Positions 1 to 8,549 are shown, counted from the stretch's first letter. The stretch is DNA of 50,457 bases from Clostridia bacterium (GCA_021203865.1 JAJQAJ010000048.1:1-50457), one strand, 5' to 3'. Notes: generated from the letters alone by a model not told the origin. Translations and numbers: made by a program.

Positions 1-90
1 TTGGCGGTGGAGCGAGAGCGCGGTTTCGTAGAAGCCTATATCCCGCTCTTTAGAGCCGCTACCATTGCTCCCGGAGATTTTACCGTGTAG
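1..90 (+). CDS. C-terminal end of an unidentified protein (5' truncated by window edge)
   Basis: The reading frame starting at base 1 is open for 29 codons and stops at TAG 88-90. The visible tail ends in IAPGDFTV. The stop lies 39 bases before the start of the DegV-family gene, with no terminator between them, so the two are probably co-transcribed. I do not recognise a family from this fragment, and the frame could be fortuitous. Confidence 0.4.
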   Translation: MAVERERGFVEAYIPLFRAATIAPGDFTV

Positions 91-129
91 AATGCGGATG
101 TGAAAGGTTTCACTGAAAGGAGGAAGGGG

Positions 130-1020
130 ATGGGAAGCTTCGTCATCACGGCGTCGTCGACGTGCGATCTCACAAAAAAGAAGCTTGAAAGCATGGACGT
201 GCCGTACGGTAAATATCATTACACACTTGACGGCCGTGAGCGCGAGGACGATTTTTTCACCTCGATTTCGGCGGCGAAGTTCTACGGAAGCCTTGACGCT
301 GGGGCGTCGTCGGTCACATCTCAGGTCACGCCGGAAGATTTGGGCGCCATGTTTGAGAGCCGCCTTTCAAGAGGTGAGGACATACTCCACATAGAATTTT
401 CATCCGGGCTTTCGGGCGGATACGAGTCCGCCGTCGCGGCGGCGAACGTCATGAGGGCAAGATACCCGGAAAGGAAGATTTACGTCGTGGACAGCCTCGC
501 GGCGTCGTCCGGATACGGGCTTTTGGTTGACAAGGCGGCTCGCCTTAAAAAAGGAGGCATGGGCATAGATGAGCTATACGCGTGGCTTGAGGAAAACAAG
601 CTTCGCGTGCGGCACTGGTTTTTCATCCCGAACCTTTCCTATCTTAGAAAAGGAGGCAGAATTTCCGCCGCGGCGGCCGCGGTCGGCACGATAATGCGCA
701 TCTGTCCCGTCATGGACGTTTCGGCGGAAGGTAAGCTTGTCGTGAGAAAGAGGGTCATGGGTAAACGGCTCGCGATGAAGGAGGTCTTTTCGCGTATGTG
801 CGAAGAGGCGGAGGGCGGGACAAATTACGCGGAGAAGGTTTTCATCTGCAACGCGCGTCGGCCCGAGGCGGCAAGAGAGCTCGCGGGAATGGTCGAGGCG
901 AAATTTGGGCACATGCGGGGCAGAGTTTCAATCTATGAAACGGGCGCGGTCATAGGCTCGCACACCGGTCCCGGCGTCGTTTCACTATTCTTTTTCGGAG
1001 AAACGAAGAGAGACAAATAA
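130..1020 (+). CDS. DegV family protein (FakB-type fatty-acid-binding protein)
   Basis: DegV/FakB proteins bind a fatty acid in the cytoplasm and present its carboxylate to the kinase FakA, which makes acyl-phosphate for phospholipid synthesis. Family motifs are present: an N-terminal strand with TASSTCDL, the TSQ segment (SSVTSQVTPEDL), SSGLSGGYESA, and the basic loop LRKGGRIS. The protein is 296 residues, close to the usual 280-300. I chose ATG 130 because AAAGGAGG (116-123) precedes it at good spacing; an in-frame GTG at 100 has no ribosome binding site. The matching kinase, FakA, is encoded in this window at 38135. The family call is secure; the fatty-acid preference cannot be read from the sequence. 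Confidence 0.9.
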   Translation: MGSFVITASSTCDLTKKKLESMDVPYGKYHYTLDGREREDDFFTSISAAKFYGSLDAGASSVTSQVTPEDLGAMFESRLSRGEDILHIEFSSGLSGGYESAVAAANVMRARYPERKIYVVDSLAASSGYGLLVDKAARLKKGGMGIDELYAWLEENKLRVRHWFFIPNLSYLRKGGRISAAAAAVGTIMRICPVMDVSAEGKLVVRKRVMGKRLAMKEVFSRMCEEAEGGTNYAEKVFICNARRPEAARELAGMVEAKFGHMRGRVSIYETGAVIGSHTGPGVVSLFFFGETKRDK

Positions 1021-1060
1021 AGTTGATATGTTTAGCGGAACCCCTTCCTTAGACATATGG

Positions 1061-1093
1061 CGGCCCTCCGATTTTAGGATGGCCGTCTCTTTT
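1061..1093 (+). terminator. Intrinsic terminator after the DegV gene
   Basis: CGGCC-c-TCC pairs with GGA-t-GGCCG around the loop gatttta, followed by TCTCTTTT. The stem has one internal mismatch. It separates the rightward DegV gene from the converging glycosyltransferase. Confidence 0.6.
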
Positions 1094-1097
1094 CGCG

Positions 1098-2222
1098 TCA
1101 ATTTTTTGTTTTCCCGATTTCGGAAAGGAACATTTCCTCGGCTTTTTTAAATGACTTTTCTATCGTGAAGCCGAGCGCGTATTTTGCGTATGTCTTCCCG
1201 TACAGCTCGCGCTCCTTTGGGTTCTCATACCAGAAGTCTATTTTTTTGGCGAGGTCTTTCGCGTCGTCCGCGTGGAAAAGCGACAGCCCCGTGAGCGCGA
1301 ACTGCTTTGTGGCGGAAGATTTGCTGTCCGAAATCACCGGCACGAGCCCGCAGGCTATCGCTTCGAGGCAGGCTATTGCCTCAATCTCCACGCTCCCGGT
1401 GTGAACATAAAGGTCGCTTTGGGCGACCCTTTCCGCAAGATCTTTCGTCGGCAGAAACTCGTCCTCTATTGAAAGGTCGACGCCCAGTTTTTTCGCGAGC
1501 CTCAGATATTTTTCTTTTTTTGTCCCACGGCCGAAAAGATTAAGATGTATGTCCTTTCTGTGCGAACTTTTTCCTACGGCCGTGATGAGAACGTTTTGCC
1601 TTTTGTCCGAGGAGAGCCTTCCCGTCATGGTTATCACAAAGCCCGCGTGCGGCTCTTTTTTTTCTGCGGGCCGGAAGACGGGCTCGTATCCGTTTGATAT
1701 GACTAAAAGGTTCGGGTTTTTGAAGCCGTGCCGTATGAGCTCTCCCTTTATGAACTCCGAGGGACAGTGCACCGTGTCAAAGAATCTGTAAAAGCTTTTG
1801 TAATAATACCGGTATATGAGGTGCGTGAGTCCGGGCAGTTTTTCTATGTGCCCGCCAAAGGTTATGTTTTCCGGCTGCACGTGTATCGCGGCCGTCGTGG
1901 GCTTGCCCATTTTGTCGGCGAGTTTTTTGGCTTTTTTTTCGAGTTTGAACTGCAAAACGAAATGTATGACGTCCGCCCATTCAAAATATGGCCGTATCTT
2001 TTCTTCGTCGAATTTTGCGAACACGGTCTCGTTTCTTTTCGCCACCCATGAAAGGAGAGGAATCCGTCTTTTTTTGAGCCGGCAGTCGTTTTCACCTTCC
2101 GCGCCGTGCGCGACTATCCTCACCTCGTGTCCGAGGCTCCGCATTCCCTCGCAGAATCTTTTCGCCGACACCACGGCGCCGCAGCGGGAGTCGAACATGT
2201 CCATGACTACGACTATCTTCAT
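1098..2222 (-). CDS. Glycosyltransferase family 4 (GT-B, diacylglycerol glucosyltransferase-like)
   Basis: Predicted retaining GT-B glycosyltransferase of 374 residues that transfers a sugar from a nucleotide-sugar to a lipid or other acceptor. The N-terminal Rossmann domain begins KIVVVMDMFDSRCGAVVSA and holds the acceptor side; the C-terminal domain starts near GFVITMTGRLSSDKRQ and carries the GT4 donor-binding E-x7-E type segment (EIEAIACLEAIACGLVPVIS). Many Bacillota proteins of this shape are 1,2-diacylglycerol 3-glucosyltransferases, which fits a membrane-lipid role but is inference. The open frame extends upstream to 2372, but ATG 2222 has AAGGGGAAAGAC just before it and begins at the conserved first strand. 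It lies 17 bp downstream of the HNH gene and is probably co-transcribed with it. Confidence 0.85.
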   Translation of the reverse strand: MKIVVVMDMFDSRCGAVVSAKRFCEGMRSLGHEVRIVAHGAEGENDCRLKKRRIPLLSWVAKRNETVFAKFDEEKIRPYFEWADVIHFVLQFKLEKKAKKLADKMGKPTTAAIHVQPENITFGGHIEKLPGLTHLIYRYYYKSFYRFFDTVHCPSEFIKGELIRHGFKNPNLLVISNGYEPVFRPAEKKEPHAGFVITMTGRLSSDKRQNVLITAVGKSSHRKDIHLNLFGRGTKKEKYLRLAKKLGVDLSIEDEFLPTKDLAERVAQSDLYVHTGSVEIEAIACLEAIACGLVPVISDSKSSATKQFALTGLSLFHADDAKDLAKKIDFWYENPKERELYGKTYAKYALGFTIEKSFKKAEEMFLSEIGKTKN

Positions 2223-2239
2223 GTCTTTCCCCTTAAATT

Positions 2240-2683
2240 TTATGTGAACCTTTTGAGCCAGCTTAAATCCAGCGACCATTCGCCTAAAAGCGCGCATCTT
2301 CTCGCGTGGGTCTCTGTCGCCTCCCCGAGCCTTTTTATGTAGTCGGCGTACGAGCAACCGTTCACTTTGCAAAAATGCGCCGCCGCCATGTTCTCTTTTC
2401 CGATTAACTGGGTGCGGCCTATGTGTATCGTCATGTGACAGGCTTTGCAGACGGCGAGAACGTCTTCCAGTTTTTGCACCATGTGCTCTTCGTCATAGGA
2501 CCATCTCTCATGCGCGTCGAGCTTTTCCGTCGATTTTCCGCATATCATGCATCTGCCTTCCGCTCTCGCGTAGGCGTCCCGCCTCACTTTGTCCCACTGC
2601 GCCCTCGTGAGACACGAACGGAGATTTGTTCCCCAGCACGCGTCGGGCACCAGTTCGAAATCCAGTCTGTATTCTTTTTCCAT
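2240..2683 (-). CDS. HNH nuclease-like protein, possibly leaderless
   Basis: A 147-residue protein with a treble-clef HNH-type zinc finger: CMIC (C45, C48), a following His in LDAHERW (H58), then C79-x2-C82-H83-x3-H87 (VCKACHMTIH). Such domains cut nucleic acid with one metal ion, the cysteines holding a structural zinc. Whether this one is an active nuclease or only a zinc-bound fold is unknown. A TTGAAA-17-TATAAT promoter lies directly upstream, with the -10 box ending only 6 bases before ATG 2683, so transcription should begin at or next to the start codon. No Shine-Dalgarno sequence fits an upstream start at 2728, which would overlap the promoter. The glycosyltransferase gene follows after 17 bp. 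Confidence 0.7.
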   Translation of the reverse strand: MEKEYRLDFELVPDACWGTNLRSCLTRAQWDKVRRDAYARAEGRCMICGKSTEKLDAHERWSYDEEHMVQKLEDVLAVCKACHMTIHIGRTQLIGKENMAAAHFCKVNGCSYADYIKRLGEATETHARRCALLGEWSLDLSWLKRFT

Positions 2684-2689
2684 GCCGCC

Positions 2690-2718
2690 ATTATAACCCC
2701 ATATAAGCACGATTTCAA
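2690..2718 (-). promoter_or_regulatory. Promoter for the HNH-glycosyltransferase operon
   Basis: On the minus strand TTGAAA (2718-2713), a 17-base spacer and TATAAT (2695-2690). The -10 box ends 6 bases before the ATG, implying a leaderless transcript. Its -35 box is 9 bp from that of the divergent marR promoter. Confidence 0.8.
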
Positions 2719-2727
2719 GAAAATTCA

Positions 2728-2756
2728 TTGACGGACGCGACGCGCGGCTGTATACT
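2728..2756 (+). promoter_or_regulatory. Promoter for the marR-ABC efflux operon
   Basis: TTGACG (2728-2733), a 17-base spacer and TATACT (2751-2756). The expected start is near 2763, immediately before the two palindromic operator sites. Confidence 0.8.
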
Positions 2757-2765
2757 TTGTATACG

Positions 2766-2792
2766 TTGCGCGCGCAACCATTGCGCGTGCAA
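2766..2792 (+). promoter_or_regulatory. Tandem MarR operator sites
   Basis: Two 12-bp sites of the form TTGCnnnnGCAA: TTGCGCGCGCAA (2766-2777, a perfect palindrome) and TTGCGCGTGCAA (2781-2792, one deviation), each followed by cca, so the repeat period is 15 bp. They sit across the predicted transcription start of the MarR gene. TTGC...GCAA dyads are typical MarR-family operators, so autorepression of the efflux operon is the natural reading. Confidence 0.75.
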
Positions 2793-2818
2793 CCAAATAT
2801 TTTCCGGGAGCGCGTAAT

Positions 2819-3253
2819 ATGGCGACTTTCATGAAAAATCTCAACCGGGTGTCACAGTGCGAGGACCTTTTCAGGGAGCAAAACTTAGGCGACACGGGCG
2901 TGGACGGATATCAGACGAAGTACATTCTGGGAATCGACGAGGGAGGCGAGGGCATATCCCAGGACGCGCTCGCGAAAAAAATATTCGTCAACAAGAGCAA
3001 CGTCGCGAGGCAGCTTTCGCGGCTTGAAGACAAGGGCCTTGTGAGGCGCGGGGAAAACCCCGGCGACAGGCGCGAGGTTTTAGTGTGCCTTACGGACGAG
3101 GGAGTGAAGGTGCTTCGCGAGATAAGGCGGATAAACGCCGAATGGCGTGAAAAAGTGACCGCGGATTTTACGGAAGAGGAAAAGGCGGAGCTTGTGCGGC
3201 TTTCCGAGAAACTTCTTTTGAACGCGACGAAGATAATGGACGGGAGGATGTGA
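2819..3253 (+). CDS. MarR family transcriptional regulator
   Basis: A 144-residue winged-helix dimeric repressor. The recognition-helix region reads LAKKIFVNKSNVARQLSRLE, followed by the wing (GDRREVLVCLTDEG), typical of MarR proteins that sense small phenolic or lipophilic ligands. It is the first gene of an operon with an ABC exporter pair, the standard marR-ABC-ABC arrangement. The next gene starts 1 base after its stop codon. ATG 2819 is used; its ribosome binding site (GGGAG at 2806-2810) is modest. Tandem palindromes next to its promoter suggest autoregulation. The inducing ligand cannot be inferred. Confidence 0.92.
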   Translation: MATFMKNLNRVSQCEDLFREQNLGDTGVDGYQTKYILGIDEGGEGISQDALAKKIFVNKSNVARQLSRLEDKGLVRRGENPGDRREVLVCLTDEGVKVLREIRRINAEWREKVTADFTEEEKAELVRLSEKLLLNATKIMDGRM

Positions 3254-3254
3254 C

Positions 3255-4994
3255 ATGGGAGAGTGCCTAAGGTACCTATGGCCGTACAAAAAGACGGTCA
3301 TCTGGGGGCTTGTCATAAAATTCATAGCGGCGGTCTCCGAGCTCATGCTGCCGCTCATTCTCGACTATCTCATAGACGACGTGGCCGCGGCGTACGATCC
3401 GGCGAACCCGAGAGCGACGATTGTCAGAATAGTCATATTCGGCGTCATAATGCTCGCCTTCGCGGCGATATGCATAAGCGGGAACATAGTCGCGAACAGA
3501 ATGTCGGCGGTATCCTCGGGGAAGATGACGCATGATTTGAGGTACGCGCTTTTTTCCAAAACGTCGCGTCTTCGCTCCGAGCAGGTGGACGGATTTTCCA
3601 TGCCGTCCCTCATATCGAGGCTGACGAGCGACACGTACTATGTCAACAAAACCGTGGCCGAGACCATGCGAATGGGCGTCAGGGCGCCGATACTTCTCAT
3701 AGGCGGGCTGATACTCTGCTTCGTAATAGAACCATTCCTCGCGCTCGTGCTTTTGATCTGCCTTCCGATAGTCACGGTGGCGTTCGTCTTCATAACGAGA
3801 CGCTCCATAAGGCTTTTCAACTCCGTGCAGAAAGACGGCGACGGAGTGGTGAGGTCCATGCAGGAGAACATAACGGGCGTGAGAGTGGTGAAGGCGCTTT
3901 CAAAATCCGACCACGAGGCGAAAAAATTTTCTGGGATTAACGAAAAACTCAGAAAAAACGAATACAGGGCGAACCAGATGACTCTTCTCACGAATCCGCT
4001 CGCGACGCTCATTTTAAACCTAGGGCTTGTGGGGATAATAATTGTGGGGATGTACAGGGAAAGCTCCGCGGGCGACCTTCTCGCCTTTTTGTCGCTTTTC
4101 ACGATAATTCTGAACTCCATGCTCGGTTTTTCCAAGATATTTGTCACCATCTCGAGGGGGATGGCCTCGGGCGCGAGGATAAGAAAGGTTCTCGACGAAG
4201 ATGAGAGGCAGGAGGTTATAGAAGGGGAAGACGCGTCTTCATGCGTGGCGGGCGACAAAAGTTATAAGATAGAGTTCAGGGACGTCTCTTTTTCTTACAA
4301 CGGCGGCGAGGACAACCTTGAACACATTTCGTTCGGCATAAAACCCGGCGGGACCATAGGCGTGATAGGCGGCACGGGATCGGGGAAGAGCACGATAATA
4401 AACCTGCTGCTCCGTTTCTATGACGCGAGGGAGGGCGAGGTGTACGTCGACGGAAGGGACGTCCGCGCGTACGAGCCGGAGGCTCTGAGAGCTAAATTCG
4501 GGGTGGCCTTCCAGAATGATTTCCTCTATTCCGGGACCGTGAGAGACAACATAAAATATTTCAGGGACATATCCGACGAAGACGTCGAGAAGGCGTCGGA
4601 GTGCGCGCAGGCTGACGAGTTCATAAGGACCTTGGACGGGGGCATGGATTTCATGATAGGCCAGAAGGCCATGAACCTTTCCGGCGGGCAGAAGCAGCGC
4701 GTCATCATAGCGAGGGCGCTCGCGGCTAGTCCCGAGATACTTGTCCTTGACGACAGCTCGTCCGCTCTTGATTACGCCACGGACGCGAGGCTCCGCCGCG
4801 CGCTTTCGAGGTGTTATCCCGAATGCACGAAGTTCATAGTCGCGCAGCGGGTCAGCGCGGTCAAGCACGCCGATCTAATAATAGTCATGGATGACGGAAA
4901 GATGGTGGGTGCGGGCACCCACGACGAGCTCGTCGAATCGTGTGAAGATTACCGCGAGATATACTCCGCGCAGATGGGGGAGAAGGTCGCATGA
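3255..4994 (+). CDS. ABC exporter subunit with degenerate ATPase site (permease-ATPase fusion)
   Basis: A 579-residue type IV exporter half-transporter: six transmembrane helices in the first ~310 residues, then a nucleotide-binding domain. Walker A is GGTGSGKST (about 372-380) and the signature is canonical LSGGQ (about 475-479). The residue after the Walker B aspartate is Asp instead of the catalytic Glu (ILVLDDSSS), and the H-loop histidine is replaced by Gln (VAQR). These are the hallmarks of the degenerate subunit in heterodimeric exporters such as TM287/288, BmrCD and LmrCD. It starts 1 base after the marR stop, with GGGAGG inside the end of marR, and its stop overlaps the partner's start. 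Likely drug or lipid export; substrate unknown. Confidence 0.93.
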   Translation: MGECLRYLWPYKKTVIWGLVIKFIAAVSELMLPLILDYLIDDVAAAYDPANPRATIVRIVIFGVIMLAFAAICISGNIVANRMSAVSSGKMTHDLRYALFSKTSRLRSEQVDGFSMPSLISRLTSDTYYVNKTVAETMRMGVRAPILLIGGLILCFVIEPFLALVLLICLPIVTVAFVFITRRSIRLFNSVQKDGDGVVRSMQENITGVRVVKALSKSDHEAKKFSGINEKLRKNEYRANQMTLLTNPLATLILNLGLVGIIIVGMYRESSAGDLLAFLSLFTIILNSMLGFSKIFVTISRGMASGARIRKVLDEDERQEVIEGEDASSCVAGDKSYKIEFRDVSFSYNGGEDNLEHISFGIKPGGTIGVIGGTGSGKSTIINLLLRFYDAREGEVYVDGRDVRAYEPEALRAKFGVAFQNDFLYSGTVRDNIKYFRDISDEDVEKASECAQADEFIRTLDGGMDFMIGQKAMNLSGGQKQRVIIARALAASPEILVLDDSSSALDYATDARLRRALSRCYPECTKFIVAQRVSAVKHADLIIVMDDGKMVGAGTHDELVESCEDYREIYSAQMGEKVA

Positions 4995-6796
4995 GAGAAC
5001 CTAGAATGAATTTGAGTGACAGAAGGGACCTTCCCGTCGAACAGAAAAAAGCGAACAGAAGACACACGCTAAGGACGCTTTTGAGGTATTTAAGGCCGCA
5101 CATGGGCATGGTCATAACCGTTCTCATAGGTGAGGTCGTGTCAATAGTATTGTCCCTTTTGGGACCGTACCTTTGCGGTGTGGCGGTTGAGGACATAACG
5201 AACGGGGATTTTTCACGCATATGGCAAATCTGCGTCGTGCTCATCATAATTTACGCCGTGTCGGAGATAATAAACTACCTGTGCTCCCTCGGCATGGCGT
5301 ACGTCTCAAAAAAAGTGACTTTCAGGATGAGACAGGAGCTCTTTTCCCGGATAGTGCACCTTCCCGTGAGTTATTTCGACTCCCGTCCCGCGGGCGACAT
5401 CATATCGGTTCTCTCCTATGACGTTGACACGGTCGGAGTGTCGCTTTGCGACGACGTAATGCTCGTTCTTAAAAGCGTCATACAGATGGTGGGCTCGCTT
5501 GTCATGCTGATAATAGTCTGCCCCGTGCTCTGTCTCATATTTGTCGTGACCGTGCCGATAGCGCTCATAGCGACAAGGTACATAGCTAAAAGGGTCCAGC
5601 CGCTTTACAGAATGAGGTCGAGAAAATTGGGCGAGCTCAACGGCTACGTTGAGGAGATTCTCGCAGGACAGAAGACCACGAAGGCGTACGGCAGGGAGGC
5701 GGAAACCATAGCCGAGTTTGAAAAACGCAACGTCGAGGCGGTGGACGCGTACACGAAATCCGAATACTTTGGCACGATAACAGGCCCCACCGTGGGGTTC
5801 GTCAACAACCTTTCGCTGACGCTCATTTCGGTCTTCGGGGCGCTGATGTTCATCTTCGGCTCAGGAATTTGGTCGATAACCATATCCCAGATTTCCTCGT
5901 TCATACTCTATTCCAGAAAATTCACGGGTCCCATAAACGAGATGGCGAACGTCATAGGCGACATGCAGTCGGCGATAGCCGCGGCCGAGAGAGTTTTTAA
6001 AACTTTGGACGAAAAGGAGGAAGAGCCCGACGCCGGGGACGCGATAAAGCTTTCTGACGTAAAAGGTGATGTCGAGCTAAAAAACGTCGCCTTCGGCTAT
6101 CTTCCGGACACCCCCATACTCCATGATTTTTCCATGACCGCGGAAAGCGGCAGGGTAATAGCCATTGTCGGGCACACCGGCGCCGGGAAGACGACCGTCA
6201 TAAATCTCCTCATGCGCTTCTACGACGCACTGGCAGGGGAAATACGCGTGGACGGAAATGACATCTACGGCGTCACGAGAAGCTCTCTTCGGGGTTCATA
6301 CACCATGGTATTGCAGGACGCGTGGCTCTTCGCGGGGACGGTCTACGAGAACATAGCCTACGGGAAAGAGGGAGCGACCATGGACGAAGTGGTGGAGGTT
6401 TGCAAAAAAGCCAAGATCCATTCCTTCATCTCAAAGCTTCCGCAGGGCTATGACACCATCCTTTCCGACAACGCGTCGAACATCTCAAAAGGGCAAAAGC
6501 AGCTTCTGACGATAGCCCGGGCGATGCTCATGGACAGTAAGATGCTCATTTTGGACGAGGCGACCTCCAACGTCGACACGAGGACCGAACAGATAATTCA
6601 AGCGGCCATGCAGAGCCTCATGAAGGGCAGGACGTGCTTTGTCATAGCGCACAGGCTATCCACGATAAAGAACGCCGATCACATCCTCGTCATGGACGGC
6701 GGCGACGTCGTCGAACAGGGCACGCACGAAGAGCTCATGGCGGCGGGCGGCGCGTACGCGAAACTTTATGAAGCGCAGTTCCTCTCATCGGTATAG
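4991..6796 (+). CDS. ABC exporter subunit with catalytically competent ATPase site
   Basis: A 601-residue partner half-transporter with six transmembrane helices and an ATPase domain. Walker A GHTGAGKTT (about 394-402), Walker B with catalytic Glu (MLILDEATS) and H-loop His (IAHRLS) are intact, but the signature reads ISKGQ instead of LSGGQ. Paired with the upstream subunit this gives one consensus ATP site (this subunit's Walker motifs plus the partner's LSGGQ) and one degenerate site. The start codon overlaps the preceding stop (ATGA at 4991), so translation is coupled. ATG 4991 is preceded by GGGGGAGAAGG. Expected to export hydrophobic compounds; substrate unknown. Confidence 0.93.
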   Translation: MREPRMNLSDRRDLPVEQKKANRRHTLRTLLRYLRPHMGMVITVLIGEVVSIVLSLLGPYLCGVAVEDITNGDFSRIWQICVVLIIIYAVSEIINYLCSLGMAYVSKKVTFRMRQELFSRIVHLPVSYFDSRPAGDIISVLSYDVDTVGVSLCDDVMLVLKSVIQMVGSLVMLIIVCPVLCLIFVVTVPIALIATRYIAKRVQPLYRMRSRKLGELNGYVEEILAGQKTTKAYGREAETIAEFEKRNVEAVDAYTKSEYFGTITGPTVGFVNNLSLTLISVFGALMFIFGSGIWSITISQISSFILYSRKFTGPINEMANVIGDMQSAIAAAERVFKTLDEKEEEPDAGDAIKLSDVKGDVELKNVAFGYLPDTPILHDFSMTAESGRVIAIVGHTGAGKTTVINLLMRFYDALAGEIRVDGNDIYGVTRSSLRGSYTMVLQDAWLFAGTVYENIAYGKEGATMDEVVEVCKKAKIHSFISKLPQGYDTILSDNASNISKGQKQLLTIARAMLMDSKMLILDEATSNVDTRTEQIIQAAMQSLMKGRTCFVIAHRLSTIKNADHILVMDGGDVVEQGTHEELMAAGGAYAKLYEAQFLSSV

Positions 6797-6849
6797 AAAA
6801 TCCATGAAATATGCGTGCGAAAATCGATGCTTAAATTTCCGGGCCGCGG

Positions 6850-6855
6850 TATAAT
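6850..6855 (+). promoter_or_regulatory. Possible -10 box before the first MATE gene
   Basis: TATAAT at 6850-6855 lies 31 bases before ATG 6887, but no good -35 hexamer sits 16-18 bases upstream. The MATE gene may have its own weak or activated promoter, or may be read from the ABC operon across a 90-bp gap. Confidence 0.4.
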
Positions 6856-6886
6856 TTAACGGAAGATGAAAACGCCCGGAGGGAAC

Positions 6887-8401
6887 ATGGCGGAAGGCGC
6901 TGTAAAGGAAAACAGAATGGGGACGGGCTCCATATGGAAGCTCCTTTTGGTCATAGGCGTGCCGTCTATTGTGTCGCTTGCCGTAAACTCCCTGTACAAC
7001 ATAATAGACACCCTCTTTGTGTCCAGGATGTCTCCTTCCGCGGGCGTGTCGACCGCCGCGCTCACGGCCCTAGGGTACGCTTTTCCCGTCCAGATGATAA
7101 TGGTCGGCATCGCGGTGGGCGTGGGTGTCGGCGCCAACGCCGCGATATCGAGAGCCCTCGGGGAAGGAAACAAAGAAAAGGCCGACAGGATATCCGGCAA
7201 CTCGCTTTTCATAGGCCTTGTGATCTACGCCGTCTTTCTCATCTTTGGGGCGACTCCGCTTGTCGACCTCTATGTCAGAATCTATCGCAGCGCGGACGCG
7301 AACGTCATAAATTACACAGTGACGTACCTTAGGATTTGCTGCTGCCTTTCGGTTTTCCATATATATTTCTGCCTCTATGAAAAGATTTTGCAGGCCACCG
7401 GGAAGTCCTTTCTCAACATGATATCGCTCGTCACGGGCTGCGCCATAAACATCGCGCTGGACCCCGTGTTCATATCGGTTTTGGATCTCGGCATAATGGG
7501 CGCCGCGGTGGCGACGGTTTTGGGCCAGGCCATAAGCTTCGGGCTTAATCTCACGTTCCATCTGAGGTTCAATAGGGAGATAGGAAACTCACTGAAATTC
7601 TGGAAACCTTCTGGGGAGATACAGCGTGAAATTTTCCGCGTGGGATTTTCCGCGATAGTCTCGCAGATCTTACTTTCGCTCATGACGATAATAATGGGCG
7701 TGTTTTTGACGAAAGTCGACAACGCGTTCTTCTGGGTTGAGGAGAATGAAACGTACGCCGCGTCGTACTCGTCGGCTTACAGCACGTTCTACAAGGTTCA
7801 GCAGTTCGCGTTCATGCTGGTATTCGGACTTAGAAGCGCCGTTATATCCATAACGTCGTATAACCACGGGCGGGGATACAAAAAGCGGGTCAAAGAGACG
7901 CTCGGATTCGGTTTCCTGTATGGGCTTGTTCTCATGGTGGTTTGCGTCATTATAGTTGAGACGGCGGCGCGACCGCTCGTGGGTCTTTTCGCCGACGGGT
8001 TCGCGGAAGGCTATGACAGCCTGGGAGCGTATGTGTCAACTCTGGACATATGCGAAAAAGCTGCCAAAATAATAGGCATAAGTTTCCTCTTCGCGGGCGC
8101 GAACATACTCTTTGAAAGCGTGTTCCAGGCTCTGGACTCGGGCGGATATTCACTCATAGTCTCTCTTTGTCGCCAGGCGGTGTTTTTAATACCCATAGTC
8201 GCGGTGGCCACATCGCTCATGGTGAAAAGAGGCAGCCGCGACCTCGAATGGCTTATTTGGGCGTCTTTTTCAATCTCGGAGGCGGCGACCGTCGTGATAG
8301 CGGCCTTCCTTTTTTGGCGCACGTACAGGAAGAAGGTTTTGTCCATGGAGGAAAGGGAGTCTTTCCCGCGCGAAGTTTTTGAAGACGCGGAAAATTCATG
8401 A
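6887..8401 (+). CDS. MATE family efflux transporter (first of a tandem pair)
   Basis: A 504-residue integral membrane protein of about 12 helices, an Na+- or H+-coupled antiporter of the multidrug and toxin extrusion family. Typical features: the N-terminal segment IGVPSIVSLAVNSLYNIIDT, the VGVGANAAISRALGEG loop after helix 2, and a second half with similar topology. ATG 6887 is chosen because GGAGG (6878-6882) precedes it and because the protein then starts like its neighbour, with a short acidic stretch followed by KENRMGT. It is very similar along its whole length to the next gene. Location downstream of marR and an ABC exporter makes a multidrug efflux island. Substrate unknown. Confidence 0.92.
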   Translation: MAEGAVKENRMGTGSIWKLLLVIGVPSIVSLAVNSLYNIIDTLFVSRMSPSAGVSTAALTALGYAFPVQMIMVGIAVGVGVGANAAISRALGEGNKEKADRISGNSLFIGLVIYAVFLIFGATPLVDLYVRIYRSADANVINYTVTYLRICCCLSVFHIYFCLYEKILQATGKSFLNMISLVTGCAINIALDPVFISVLDLGIMGAAVATVLGQAISFGLNLTFHLRFNREIGNSLKFWKPSGEIQREIFRVGFSAIVSQILLSLMTIIMGVFLTKVDNAFFWVEENETYAASYSSAYSTFYKVQQFAFMLVFGLRSAVISITSYNHGRGYKKRVKETLGFGFLYGLVLMVVCVIIVETAARPLVGLFADGFAEGYDSLGAYVSTLDICEKAAKIIGISFLFAGANILFESVFQALDSGGYSLIVSLCRQAVFLIPIVAVATSLMVKRGSRDLEWLIWASFSISEAATVVIAAFLFWRTYRKKVLSMEERESFPREVFEDAENS

Positions 8402-8454
8402 AAAAAGAGTCCGGAATTTGGCAAAAATGATATGAAATAAATTTTTTGATGTTT

Positions 8455-8460
8455 TATAAT
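8455..8460 (+). promoter_or_regulatory. Possible -10 box before the second MATE gene
   Basis: TATAAT at 8455-8460 is followed by a ~90-base leader to ATG 8550. The -35 region is poor (ATGAAA about 17 bases upstream). AT-rich DNA separates it from the first MATE gene. Confidence 0.4.
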
Positions 8461-8549
8461 GATTGAGTAAAAACGTTGTGTTGCGTAATTTGCGCGTAAG
8501 TCCGGACGGGATTTTCGCGCTTTTCTTTTTTAGAGGCCTGGAGGAAAAC

